From: a virus
Direction: 5' to 3' (one strand)
Virus record (IMG/VR): IMGVR_UViG_3300004151_000011
Location: 1-53,467 of that record
DNA: 53,467 nt
Numbering within the stretch: position 1 is the stretch's first letter; each line of letters begins with the position of its first letter. Below, piece by piece: positions 1-7,929 of the stretch. Made by a program: the position numbers and the translations under genes. The notes under the pieces are model-generated. The model searched no databases, was not told the origin of the DNA, and saw nothing but the letters and a program-made list of their open reading frames with translations.

Positions 1-1
1 G

Positions 2-148
2 CCGCAGGATGTCCTTGACCAGCGGGCGGCGATCCGCAGCGCCGGAGACATCGCTGAGGCTGCCGTGCGCGCGGCTGCCGCTGCCGCGACCGACGACCAG
101 GATAAGGCCGCCTGTGATTCTATCGAGGCCGTTGTCACCGGAGGGTAG
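2..148 (+). CDS. C-terminal end of a tail or fibre protein, cut by the window edge
   Basis: An open frame enters from the left edge and stops at 148, six bases before the next start. The 48 visible residues are rich in Ala, Asp and Gln (AAAAATDDQDKAA), as in the ends of phage fibre or baseplate proteins. Of the three frames this one ends against the Shine-Dalgarno GGAGGG of the next gene and has GC-rich third positions, so I take it as coding. It is not in frame with the gene running off the right end of the window. Function cannot be assigned from the fragment. Confidence 0.55.
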   Translation, partial: PQDVLDQRAAIRSAGDIAEAAVRAAAAAATDDQDKAACDSIEAVVTGG

Positions 149-153
149 TCCTC

Positions 154-975
154 ATGCGCGTCAACGGCACGGCGATCAATGTGACGCTCATCAATGGCGT
201 CCCCGCTGGAGCCGGATTGTCTTTTGCCTTGGGTGGTGCGGCGGTTAACGCTCTCCCGATCAATGCTCGGGCCGGCATCATTGTCGCTCGTGAGGTCTCC
301 GCCGCAGTGTCTGGTGGCGGAAGCATCTCGGTGCAGATTTCAAAGGGGTCTAGCTCGGCCGTCTCAGTTCAGGGATCCGGCCTAGTTTCAGTCTCGACTG
401 AAAAGGGGGCTGCGGTTGCTGCCCTGGTGTCCGGTAGCGGCACCCTTTCAGTCGCGATCAGAAAAAGCGCGGAAGCCGCCGGCATCTCCATCAGAGGCAG
501 CGGTCTCGTTGCAGCCGAGGTGCAGAAGGTCAGTGGCATAGAGGTCGCAGTTTCAGGGCGGGGGACTGTTTTTTCAGAAACGAAAACAAATCGATATGTC
601 AGTGTCGGCTTAATTGGTTGCGGAAAATCAACTGCTCATATCGAGAAAATCTATGCGTTTTCTGCCGAAGTATCTGGCAGTGGAGAAGCAAAAGCTGAAA
701 TTAAAAAGAAATCTGTCTTTCAGGCTGTTCTTTTTTCTGGATGTGGATCGGTAGAAGCGCCAGTCTCGTCTGGCAGGATTTTATCAATTTCCATCAGTGG
801 ATCAGGGCTGGTCGAGTGCTCCGTCGTCAATTCGAGCAACCCTGTGATCGGAACGATTGCTCTTGCGGCAACACGATCGGCTGACGTTCGGCTCGTTGCG
901 AGAAGAGTGACCTCGGTCTCGGTGGGCGCCGTGCGGAAATCGACTGTCAATTTGGCTGGAGGTCTTGCCGCATGA
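154..975 (+). CDS. Repetitive beta-rich protein, probably baseplate or fibre associated
   Basis: A 273-residue protein not recognised as a known family. About eight consecutive repeats of roughly 21 residues fill most of its length, each centred on a V-S-G-S/G-G-x-(V/L/A) core followed by an acidic or basic strand and a lysine (SGSGLVSVSTEKG, SGSGTLSVAIRKS, RGSGLVAAEVQKV). Such regular alternating strands suggest a beta-solenoid or beta-prism, common in phage adhesins. It starts at ATG 154 after GGAGGG and ends in an ATGA overlap with the next gene, so both belong to the tail operon. The 3' half is AT-richer than its neighbours. A receptor-binding or decoration role is inference from position and repeats. 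Confidence 0.75.
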   Translation: MRVNGTAINVTLINGVPAGAGLSFALGGAAVNALPINARAGIIVAREVSAAVSGGGSISVQISKGSSSAVSVQGSGLVSVSTEKGAAVAALVSGSGTLSVAIRKSAEAAGISIRGSGLVAAEVQKVSGIEVAVSGRGTVFSETKTNRYVSVGLIGCGKSTAHIEKIYAFSAEVSGSGEAKAEIKKKSVFQAVLFSGCGSVEAPVSSGRILSISISGSGLVECSVVNSSNPVIGTIALAATRSADVRLVARRVTSVSVGAVRKSTVNLAGGLAA

Positions 976-1307
976 CCGACTTTGACGTGGTGCAGGGCGA
1001 TTCAAAGCGTCTGGTCTTCGCCCTCAAAGACCAGGACGGATCGGCCGTAAACCTCTCCGGCGTGACAAGTATCACTTGGCAAGCGGCACGAAGCGTCTCC
1101 GGTCCTCCGCTCATTTCAAAATCATTGGCGGATGGCATTGACATAACTTCGGCCCCTGGCGGGGTGTTTGTCATTACGCTCCAGCCCCAGGACACGGCAA
1201 GCCTCAAAGGTGATCACTACCATGAGGCGCAAGTCATTGACGCTTCTGGGGACGTGTCAACCGTCTATTCAGGGACATTCAGCATTGTCCGAGGCTTGAT
1301 CGCATGA
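972..1307 (+). CDS. Small beta-sandwich tail or baseplate protein (BppU-like N-terminal domain)
   Basis: A 111-residue protein opening with FDVVQGDSKRLVFALKDQDG, then LSGVTSITWQAARS and a final YSGTFSIVRG. This order (polymorphic strand, 'ltgati..w.a', 'G.y..e..v.d..G.v.t.y.G.f.iv') is characteristic of the small domain found in BppU-type baseplate proteins and in stand-alone phage genes of alphaproteobacteria. It overlaps the upstream stop by four bases (ATGA), so translation is probably coupled. It most likely joins tail-fibre components or sits at the baseplate. The family call is from the motif pattern only. Confidence 0.7.
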   Translation: MTDFDVVQGDSKRLVFALKDQDGSAVNLSGVTSITWQAARSVSGPPLISKSLADGIDITSAPGGVFVITLQPQDTASLKGDHYHEAQVIDASGDVSTVYSGTFSIVRGLIA

Positions 1308-1369
1308 CCGTCTGCCAATCCGCCGATGACTTTGCCGCCGCCCTAGACATAGGAGCACAAGATGCTTGA
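1304..1369 (+). CDS. Possible 21-residue coupled peptide
   Basis: A short frame starts in an ATGA overlap with the preceding stop and ends inside the start region of the next gene (MTVCQSADDFAAALDIGAQDA). The tight overlaps at both ends are like those of real neighbours, and the residue composition is protein-like. It could be a coupling peptide or the remnant of a trimmed gene. Only position supports it. Confidence 0.25.
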   Translation: MTVCQSADDFAAALDIGAQDA

Positions 1370-1688
1370 GGGTGATGACGAGCCGATCGGGGCTCCTGGC
1401 GCTTTGGGGGTAGCGCCCCATTGCGAAGCCAATCAAGTCCTGACTGCGAACACCGCCGAGCCGCCGGCAGTGGGTCATTTTGATGCAGCCCTTCTCGGGA
1501 GACGGGGATGCGATTTCGTTTTTGGCACTGACCCGGCAGCGGTCGCCACCGCTCTCCGCGCTCTGGCCGACCGGATCGAATCCGGCGTGGCCGTGCTGAT
1601 CAAGTTGCATACCGGGTCATTTCTCCGCCCCGACGATTTCTCCGAGCGGTCACTTCTGATTCGCTACGTCGAAAAAGTCACCTCCTAG
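1362..1688 (+). CDS. Hypothetical phage protein
   Basis: A 108-residue protein of unknown family. It starts at ATG 1362 with AGGAG eight bases upstream. The N-terminal half is Gly/Pro/Ala-rich and probably extended. The C-terminal part (VATALRALADRIESGVAVLIKLHTG) reads as a helix followed by strands and looks folded. It sits between the baseplate-like genes and the tail tube gene in one operon, so a tail-related or accessory role is likely but unproven. Confidence 0.6.
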   Translation: MLEGDDEPIGAPGALGVAPHCEANQVLTANTAEPPAVGHFDAALLGRRGCDFVFGTDPAAVATALRALADRIESGVAVLIKLHTGSFLRPDDFSERSLLIRYVEKVTS

Positions 1689-1701
1689 CCCCAGGATTCC
1701 C

Positions 1702-1920
1702 ATGTCCGACATCGATCCGACCGACGCCACCATGGCGCCGGATCTCACCCCTGCGCGCACCCAGACCAAAGCGGAGGCCGCGCTGGCCGACCTCGAAGCG
1801 TGGTGGCTGAAGCATATCGTGACCTCCCCTATCGCCCGGGCGCCCGCCCTTTTGCAGGACGTGACCCTCGCCAAAAGGGAGTTAGCCGCCTTCCTCAAGT
1901 TCGCTGACGCCGCTGATTAA
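1702..1920 (+). CDS. Hypothetical small helical protein
   Basis: A 72-residue protein with a Pro/Asp-rich first third and a helical remainder (KAEAALADLEAWWLKHI, LAKRELAAFLKFAD). No known family recognised. It starts 13 bases after the previous stop and is followed by a structured 116-base gap before the tail tube gene. Position in the tail operon suggests a virion or assembly role. Confidence 0.6.
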   Translation: MSDIDPTDATMAPDLTPARTQTKAEAALADLEAWWLKHIVTSPIARAPALLQDVTLAKRELAAFLKFADAAD

Positions 1921-1933
1921 CCGCCCCGATTAG

Positions 1934-2012
1934 GCCCTTGGGCAAGGCCGGCCGCGCCGTGAGGCGCCGCATCTCCAGACAGAGCCCCCCCAGCAGCGCC
2001 GTGAGGCGCCGC
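1934..2012 (+). repeat. Structured leader before the tail tube gene: two identical GTGA-loop hairpins and a 15-mer shared with the capsid leader
   Basis: Between the stop at 1920 and the start at 2037 lies a 17-base unit present twice (1954-1970 and 1996-2012). Each unit folds as GCGCC-GTGA-GGCGC, a stem capped by a GNRA-type tetraloop. Just before them, GCCCTTGGGCAAGGC (1934-1948) recurs exactly at 48080-48094, in front of the major capsid gene. Both downstream genes encode the most abundant virion proteins. RNA stabilisation, processing or protein binding is inferred. Confidence 0.6.
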
Positions 2013-2036
2013 CCCTCCCTCAGAAGGATTTCCTTC

Positions 2037-2804
2037 ATGCCCATGTACCAATTCGGCGCCGGCACCCTCTGGGGTGTCCGGACGGATATCAACTCGCCCA
2101 CCTATACCGCGACGCCTGTGAAGTTTGGCGCCTTGCAGGATGTGAGCCTGGAGTTTTCGGCCACCACCAAAGAACTTTTTGGTGGATCCCAGTTCCCCCT
2201 CGCGATCGCGCGAGGAACCTCAAAAATCACCGGAAAGGCCAAGACCGGCCTGCTCCATGGCCGCCTTATCGGGGAACTGTTTTTCGGCGCAAGTCTGGTT
2301 AACGGCCGCACCTCCGTCACCGCCAACGGCGTTGCCTATAACATTCCGGCCGCGTCGACTTATACCATCACTCCCGCCGTCACGATCGTCGACGACCTGG
2401 GCGTGACTTTTGGTGATACCGGGGCGTCTCTCCGCCGTGTCGTCTCCTCCCCCGTCGGCGGGCAGTACACTGTCAACGAGGCCACGGGGGTGTACACTTT
2501 CTTCTCCGGTGATGCCGGTAAGGATGTGCGCCTTTCCTACACCTATACGGCGACTTCTGGGCAGAGTTTCGTTGTAACGAACAAGCCCCTCGGCATTCAG
2601 CCTGTGTTCAAGGCTGTCCTTGAGACTTCGTACACGGCTCCGGATGGCATTAAGGCGGCGTCAGTCAAGCTCAATGCTTGCGTTTCGAGCAAGCTCACCG
2701 TCCCGACCAAGCAAGAAGACTTTCTTGTCAGCGAATTTGACTTTTCCGCTTTTGCTGATGCTTCCGGCGAGGTGGCAACCTTCAACTTCAGTGAGATGTC
2801 CTAA
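2037..2804 (+). CDS. Major tail tube protein
   Basis: A 255-residue protein starting MPMYQFGAGTLWGVRTD. The features fit a siphophage tail tube subunit: an N-terminal 'G.l.g' segment, a strand-rich core (LQDVSLEFSATTKELFGGSQFPLAIARG, where the phrase 'KEL.G....P...a.g..ki.gk' is usual), and a second beta domain (VVSSPVGGQYTVNEATGVYTF). I chose ATG 2037 because AGAAGGA precedes it; ATG 2043 is an alternative. A longer frame back to 1938 would translate the repeated hairpins as arginine-rich residues and is unlikely. It is followed directly by the tail chaperone, the standard order. Confidence 0.8.
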   Translation: MPMYQFGAGTLWGVRTDINSPTYTATPVKFGALQDVSLEFSATTKELFGGSQFPLAIARGTSKITGKAKTGLLHGRLIGELFFGASLVNGRTSVTANGVAYNIPAASTYTITPAVTIVDDLGVTFGDTGASLRRVVSSPVGGQYTVNEATGVYTFFSGDAGKDVRLSYTYTATSGQSFVVTNKPLGIQPVFKAVLETSYTAPDGIKAASVKLNACVSSKLTVPTKQEDFLVSEFDFSAFADASGEVATFNFSEMS

Positions 2805-3118
2805 TGGCTGATATCATCGAAACCACCACCATCATGTTGGGTGGCGAGGCGATCAAGATTAGCGCCCTGCCGTTCGGCAAGCTTCGGCACGTACTGAGCG
2901 CCTGGAAAGGCCTTTTGAGCGGCGACCTGATGGATCCCGATTGCTTCAGTACGGCCATGGGGATCATCGCGGTCGCGATCAATCGGCCGATCGAGGAAGT
3001 TGAACAGATTCCGACTACCGCGCCCGAGATCTGGAAAGCGATTGGCGGGATCGCCAAGGTTTCGGGTCTGGTCACGAAAGAAACCGCCACGCCGGAGGAT
3101 ACCCCGGCGGGGGAGTAG
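2804..3118 (+). CDS. Tail assembly chaperone (gpG-like)
   Basis: A 104-residue protein starting in a TAATG overlap with the tail tube stop. It lies between tail tube and tape measure genes, where lambda gpG equivalents lie. The sequence (MLGGEAIKISALPFGKLRHVLSAW... IEEVEQIPTTAPEIWKAIGGIAKVSG) matches the pattern of alphaproteobacterial phage tail assembly chaperones, which coat the tape measure during tail assembly and are absent from the virion. Its last codons run over five consecutive G (3109-3113), and a second frame continues past its stop (see the 3112-3357 entry), so part of the translation is probably diverted by frameshifting. Confidence 0.75.
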   Translation: MADIIETTTIMLGGEAIKISALPFGKLRHVLSAWKGLLSGDLMDPDCFSTAMGIIAVAINRPIEEVEQIPTTAPEIWKAIGGIAKVSGLVTKETATPEDTPAGE

Positions 3119-3357
3119 ATTGGGAGGGGATCTATGCTCACGTCATCATGGCGACGGGCTGGACCTGGGAAGATGTGGACAGGCTGACCCTCCCCCGCTA
3201 TGAGGCGCTTCTGAAGTATTGGAAGCGCTTCCCCCCAATCCACATCATGATCGCTGGATATTTTGGACTCGGTAAAGACGAGCCTGAGCCGGTTTCTGAC
3301 GCGGCAAGCTTTGCCGATTTTTTCACGGCAATGACGGGGGAGATGCCGCCGTTGTAA
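3112..3357 (+). CDS. Frameshifted C-terminal domain of the tail assembly chaperone (gpGT-like extension)
   Basis: The -1 frame is open through the end of the upstream gene and continues to 3357. Slippage of the GGG codon at 3110-3112 back one base on the G run gives a fusion continuing GVDWEGIYAHVIMATGWTWEDVDRLTLPRYEALLKYWKRFPPIH. The phrase 'GWTWe.vd.ltl.r..al..yW...Pp.h' is usual for the short protein after gpG in such phages. A start at ATG 3148 would lose the coding-like start of this frame and has a poor Shine-Dalgarno. The extension should bridge the chaperone to the tail tube, as in lambda gpGT. Confidence 0.65.
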   Translation, partial: GVDWEGIYAHVIMATGWTWEDVDRLTLPRYEALLKYWKRFPPIHIMIAGYFGLGKDEPEPVSDAASFADFFTAMTGEMPPL

Positions 3358-3360
3358 TTA

Positions 3361-3394
3361 GGAGCCGTCTTCTTTATGAGGAGGCTCCTTTTTT
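3361..3394 (+). terminator. Intrinsic terminator whose 3' arm carries the next Shine-Dalgarno
   Basis: GGAGCC (3361-3366) pairs with GGCTCC (3383-3388), and TCTTC inside it pairs with GAGGA, giving about 11 base pairs followed by six T. AGGAGG at 3379-3384, the Shine-Dalgarno of the next gene, lies inside the 3' arm, so folding would also hide it. Confidence 0.7.
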
Positions 3395-3998
3395 GGGTTC
3401 CACCATGGCATCTGACTTCTCACCGCAAATAGCGAATATTAACAAATTACTTTTGGAAAAAATCCGCGTTTCGCAGGTTGAAATGGCGCGGAAATTAGTA
3501 TCGCTTGTCGTGAGGAAAAGCAATCCATCCGTAATTGAGACAATTGTTGATGGTGTTCATGGAAGATCAATTGAAGATGTTCAGCCATTCGGAGTAATAG
3601 AAGTCCATTTCGGCTATGATATTGCCGAGATAATATCTGCCGCTATTGAAATTCTTAGCGCAGTAAGCCCAATAAAGACTGGGGCTTATCAGAGATCTCA
3701 TCAGGTATACATTAATGGATCGATGGTTTCAGATATTGCAGAGCTTGGATCAGAAAAAAATATAGTGATTGCCAGTACTCTTCCATACTCAAATAAAATA
3801 GAGCATGGGCAGTCACCTCAGGCGCCAGACGGTGTTTATTCACATGCCGCAGAAACGCTAGCGCGCCGTTTTGGTAATAAATATCACATCGAAGCTGGGT
3901 GGGCTGGTTTTGGAGGGGGCGCCGTTATGGGCGGCTCGGCCGGAAACAAGTCGGCGGTCCGCTATCCCGCCCTCATCATCGATCGGATTGCACCATGA
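3393..3998 (+). CDS. Minor tail / tail completion-like protein, AT-rich
   Basis: A 201-residue protein between the chaperone and the tape measure. It probably starts at TTG 3393, eight bases after AGGAGG; ATG 3405 is possible but lies farther from the Shine-Dalgarno. Segments such as LSAVSPIKTGAYQRSHQVYING and ASTLPYSNKIEHGQSPQAPDGVYSHAAETLARRF follow the pattern of HK97 gp10-like proteins ('spvdtG.lr.s', 'yA..vE.G...ap.g.l..a'), which complete the tail end. The gene has far lower GC than its neighbours, which suggests recent exchange. Confidence 0.6.
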   Translation: MGSTMASDFSPQIANINKLLLEKIRVSQVEMARKLVSLVVRKSNPSVIETIVDGVHGRSIEDVQPFGVIEVHFGYDIAEIISAAIEILSAVSPIKTGAYQRSHQVYINGSMVSDIAELGSEKNIVIASTLPYSNKIEHGQSPQAPDGVYSHAAETLARRFGNKYHIEAGWAGFGGGAVMGGSAGNKSAVRYPALIIDRIAP

Positions 3999-6900
3999 GT
4001 GACGACGTTGTTGAACTCCGCGTTGACGCCTCCGCAGGTGTGCGGGCTTACCAGGAAATGGTGGACGCCGCCGCCAGAGCATCAGAAGCGCAGGCGCGAT
4101 TCGCTTCGACCATGTCCCTGTCGTCCGACAAAATGGGTGGAGCTGCCGCTCAAGCATCCGCTTTTGCTGACGCTGCGCGAAAGGCATCGACGGAGCTGGA
4201 GCGTGTCGGCTTCACTCAGAGTGGAGCAGCGGCGGCAAGAATGTCCGACGCGCTTGGCCTTGCGTCGTCTGGTATCGGTCAGATGTCAGGTGGATCGCTG
4301 GCTGCATCTGAGGCGCTGGCATTCCATGCCGCTCAAATGCAACGCGCGACCGAGGCCGCTCGCACTGCAACTGATGCCCACAGTAGGCTGTCTGCTGCCA
4401 CCACTGTGGCTACCACGCATATTGCTGGAGCAGCCAGCGCGCTGGACCTCATCAGCAAGGCGGCTGGGGCGGCATCGACTGGGCTTGATGCGGTGGGGCT
4501 TGTGCCTGCCGGTATAGCAGCATCCGAGGCCTCAGCAAAAATCTCCACTGTCGTTGGCGTCATGAACACCGCGTCGGCCGCCGCCGGCTATCTCTCCGAG
4601 CTGGTTTCGAAATTTTCCAGCGAGACGGTAAGCGCCGCTGATGCAAATCAGTCATTGGCCAAGGTCTCAGTGCAGGCCGTTGACGCGGAAGGCAACCTCC
4701 TTGTCGAGACAAAAGATCTTGTTGGTGCGACAGAAAGCTTAGCAAATGCAGCGACGCGGGCTAGCGATACCCAAGATTCATTGACCGGGTATTACATCAC
4801 CGCCGCTGCTGCTCTTGCTACATTAACGACAGCGACATATCTAGCTTATAAGGCGATTGAATATATCGCCGAAAAAATCTCCGAGGCCATTGCCGCAGAG
4901 CAGGCATGGGAAGGAGAAATTTCTGGTTCGACGGCGCTACTCGCCGCACTTTCCGACGCCAGCCTTGCGGCGGCCGATGCGCATCGCCTCCTCACCCTGG
5001 AAATGGGATCCGGGGCTGATGTAATGGCAAAAGCCGGAGGAATTGCACGAGATTATGGCATCTCCCAGGAAGCCGCCGCATCTGCCCTGCGCCATGTCAA
5101 CGATATCCTTGATGATACCAACGACGGGGGGGCAAAAGGCCGAGAGATTTTTAAGGATCTAGGTATTACGGCTGATAACGCGGCAGAAGCTCTCGACAAG
5201 TTTGCTCAAAGGATGGCAGGCATCAAAGACAGCTCTGCCAAAATGCACACAATTCGCGAGGTTCTGGGAGAGAATGCTCAGCAGTTTCTGGACGGGATCG
5301 CCACTGGAGCAGGGAGTATTTCGCACGCCTTTACTGAACTTGATAGAATCCAGAAGGCCAACGCGAACGCAATCGCTGACAGCAATGCGAGAATAAGAGA
5401 ACTGGACCGCGCATATATTGCCGATCAAGAATCTAAAAAGGCGGCGACAAAAGAGTTTGAGGAAAGGCAGGTTGCGGCCCTTTTGCACATATCCCTCGCA
5501 GCAAAAGAATTTGCGCACGAGTATTCATCTGCTATGGCGTCTGTCGAAAGCGGTGGCGAAACGATATCCAGTGCTTGGGATAAAACCGTTCGCCTGATGG
5601 AGCGCATCCCCGGCCTTATGGCCGCAGCGGCACGGTCCGTCCAAGACTATGCCCAGGTGGCAGCGCACGCCGCCGTCCCCCGCTTGGTCAATCCGCCGGC
5701 TATCCCCGATAAGGTGGATAGTCGTCCTGATGATCCGTCAGTGCATAAGCGCGAAGTCTCAGCGACCGATGCATCGACGAGCAAAGCCGTTGAGGCAGCC
5801 CGGGCTGCACTGGAGGCGCTGAAGCTCCAGGAGGAAAACTGGTTGACCTGGAGCCGGCAGAAGGAGATCGAATATTGGGCGCAGAAGCGCCAGACCATGC
5901 TGTCCGAAATGCCGAAAACCCTCTCTGCCGAGGAGGCGGCGCAAACGGCAGGCGTCAAGCAAATCGACGCCATCATGCAAGGTCTCAGACGGGATGAGGC
6001 CAAGGCGCGCGCGACGGCCGAAGAGACGGCCCGGAAAGAGCGGGAAACGGCCTCGAACGCCGAGGCTGACCGCGCCCTGAAAGCAACCGTGCTGCGTCTG
6101 CGCGCTGAAGAGCAGGAGGTTGCCAAAAATGGCGAGGCCCACGTTGCCAAGCAGCGGGAAATTGCCGAGGCAGTCAGGGCGGCAAAGGGGGATGATTCCG
6201 TCGAATACCTTGCCGAGCTTGTCAAGCTTCAACAGGCCGAGCGCGAGGCCGGGCAGCAAGTGGCTCGAATCAAAATGGCCTCGGCGGAGACATCATCCAA
6301 AATCGCTTTGGCTGGGCTTGAAGCTGAGCGCGAAATTCTCGCCCAGCGTCGAGCTATGGGCGAAATTTCTGCCGTTGAAGAAGCGGATCTGGCTATTGAG
6401 ATTGAGGACAAAAAGAGGGCTGTAAAACTTGCAGCCGCCCAACAGCGGCTTGTAGATTTGAAAATTCACGATTCGATGAATCTTGAAGAAATCAAAAAGG
6501 CAGAATCATCCGTCACGCAGTTGATGGCCGAGCAACAGACACAGAGAACAAGAGATCTTAAGTCTGCATTGCTTGAGAGGCAAAGGGCATCAAAGGCTAC
6601 ATCAAGCATTGAATCAGATGGCCTTGCTAATCAAGCCAGCTACGGCGTGTCAATACAAGAGGAAAATCTTTCCTTCGGAAAATCAATGGGGACTGTCGAC
6701 GGTAGGGAAGAAATCGCGTCGCTGCGGCAGATCGCCGAGCAGAAATATCAAATTGAACGAGACTTGCTCGATAAGAAACTTCAACTCGCCGGCCAGGATG
6801 AGGCAGCTCGGGCAACGGTCGCCAATCAATTGGTCGACCTCGAACAGCGGCGAGCTCTGCGGACACTCCAGATCGACCACCAGGAAGTCATCGGCCGTCA

Positions 6901-7870
6901 GGCGACGATGAAATCTCTGACGGCTCCCTTCGGCCAAGCGATCGATCAGATGACGCAAGGTTTTATCCAGGGGACGCTGACCCAAAAACAGCTCGTGCGG
7001 CAGGCCGCACAGTCGATCGCCGCCAGTTACGCTAGCATGGGCGTCAAGATGATTGCGAACTGGCTGCACACCCATGTTGTTATGGCGGCGGCAGAAAACC
7101 TGTTTGCTGGAACGGCTGTTGGGCGATGGATGGGGTTTGAGGCAACAAAAACAGCGGTAACCAGCACGGCAACAGCAACACGAACTGGAATTGTTGGCAC
7201 CGGGGAAGCTACCCAAACCGGGATTAAAGCCACCAACACGGCGCAGCAGGCCACTATTGTAACAACTGGTGCCGCAACGGAAACCGGGGCGGTTATTACG
7301 GGCGAGGCGTCAAAAAATGGTGCCATTGCGGCGGGTGGCCTTACGGGCCTTGCTATTAAGGCCGCCACATCGATCAAATCGATCATGATGGATGCATGGA
7401 CCGCGATGGCTGGTGCTTATGCGGCTATTGCGGCGATTCCTTACGTCGGCCCAGTGCTGGCTCCAATCGCCGCCGCCGGAGCATTTGCTGCTGTTGCTGG
7501 TATCGCATACAGCATTACCTCGGCCGAAGGTGGCTGGGGGGAAGTTCCTTGTGACGGGGCCAGAACCGTCCTCCACAAACAGGAAATGGTTCTTCCGGCT
7601 AAATACGCGGCACCCCTTCGCGACCTGCTGACCAATCCGTCCTCCGCTGGTGTTGCAGATCGCCAGCCGCCGCTGGCAACATCCCGGAGCGCCTCTGCCC
7701 CAGGAAGCAGTGGCGGCGGGGTTCACCTTCATTTTCACGGCGGCGTAAATGACGGCGAGGGGATCAAGCGCCTGATCGCCAGCCATGGCCCCACCTTGGC
7801 AGCCACCCTGCATAGGCAGGCCAGAAATGGCAACCCATCTATCCGCCCGGGCAAAGGTGTTTTGCGCTGA
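3995..7870 (+). CDS. Tail tape measure protein
   Basis: A 1291-residue protein and the longest gene here, as expected for the protein that sets tail length. ATG 3995 overlaps the previous stop (ATGA). Long Ala/Glu/Lys-rich coiled coils fill residues about 600-1000, and hydrophobic stretches lie near 270-300 and 1130-1210 (AYAAIAAIPYVGPVLAPIAAAGAFAAVAG), which fit membrane insertion at DNA ejection. The C-terminus has the common tape measure phrase AEGGWGEVPCDGARTVLHKQEMVLP. A Thr/Ala/Gly-rich degenerate repeat precedes the last hydrophobic block. It is assembled with the chaperones encoded upstream. Confidence 0.9.
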   Translation: MSDDVVELRVDASAGVRAYQEMVDAAARASEAQARFASTMSLSSDKMGGAAAQASAFADAARKASTELERVGFTQSGAAAARMSDALGLASSGIGQMSGGSLAASEALAFHAAQMQRATEAARTATDAHSRLSAATTVATTHIAGAASALDLISKAAGAASTGLDAVGLVPAGIAASEASAKISTVVGVMNTASAAAGYLSELVSKFSSETVSAADANQSLAKVSVQAVDAEGNLLVETKDLVGATESLANAATRASDTQDSLTGYYITAAAALATLTTATYLAYKAIEYIAEKISEAIAAEQAWEGEISGSTALLAALSDASLAAADAHRLLTLEMGSGADVMAKAGGIARDYGISQEAAASALRHVNDILDDTNDGGAKGREIFKDLGITADNAAEALDKFAQRMAGIKDSSAKMHTIREVLGENAQQFLDGIATGAGSISHAFTELDRIQKANANAIADSNARIRELDRAYIADQESKKAATKEFEERQVAALLHISLAAKEFAHEYSSAMASVESGGETISSAWDKTVRLMERIPGLMAAAARSVQDYAQVAAHAAVPRLVNPPAIPDKVDSRPDDPSVHKREVSATDASTSKAVEAARAALEALKLQEENWLTWSRQKEIEYWAQKRQTMLSEMPKTLSAEEAAQTAGVKQIDAIMQGLRRDEAKARATAEETARKERETASNAEADRALKATVLRLRAEEQEVAKNGEAHVAKQREIAEAVRAAKGDDSVEYLAELVKLQQAEREAGQQVARIKMASAETSSKIALAGLEAEREILAQRRAMGEISAVEEADLAIEIEDKKRAVKLAAAQQRLVDLKIHDSMNLEEIKKAESSVTQLMAEQQTQRTRDLKSALLERQRASKATSSIESDGLANQASYGVSIQEENLSFGKSMGTVDGREEIASLRQIAEQKYQIERDLLDKKLQLAGQDEAARATVANQLVDLEQRRALRTLQIDHQEVIGRQATMKSLTAPFGQAIDQMTQGFIQGTLTQKQLVRQAAQSIAASYASMGVKMIANWLHTHVVMAAAENLFAGTAVGRWMGFEATKTAVTSTATATRTGIVGTGEATQTGIKATNTAQQATIVTTGAATETGAVITGEASKNGAIAAGGLTGLAIKAATSIKSIMMDAWTAMAGAYAAIAAIPYVGPVLAPIAAAGAFAAVAGIAYSITSAEGGWGEVPCDGARTVLHKQEMVLPAKYAAPLRDLLTNPSSAGVADRQPPLATSRSASAPGSSGGGVHLHFHGGVNDGEGIKRLIASHGPTLAATLHRQARNGNPSIRPGKGVLR

Positions 7871-7929
7871 TATTGCCGAACTCGCTTGGCTGCGACAGGA
7901 TGGTTCTGTTGCAACCAAGGGGTGATTCC

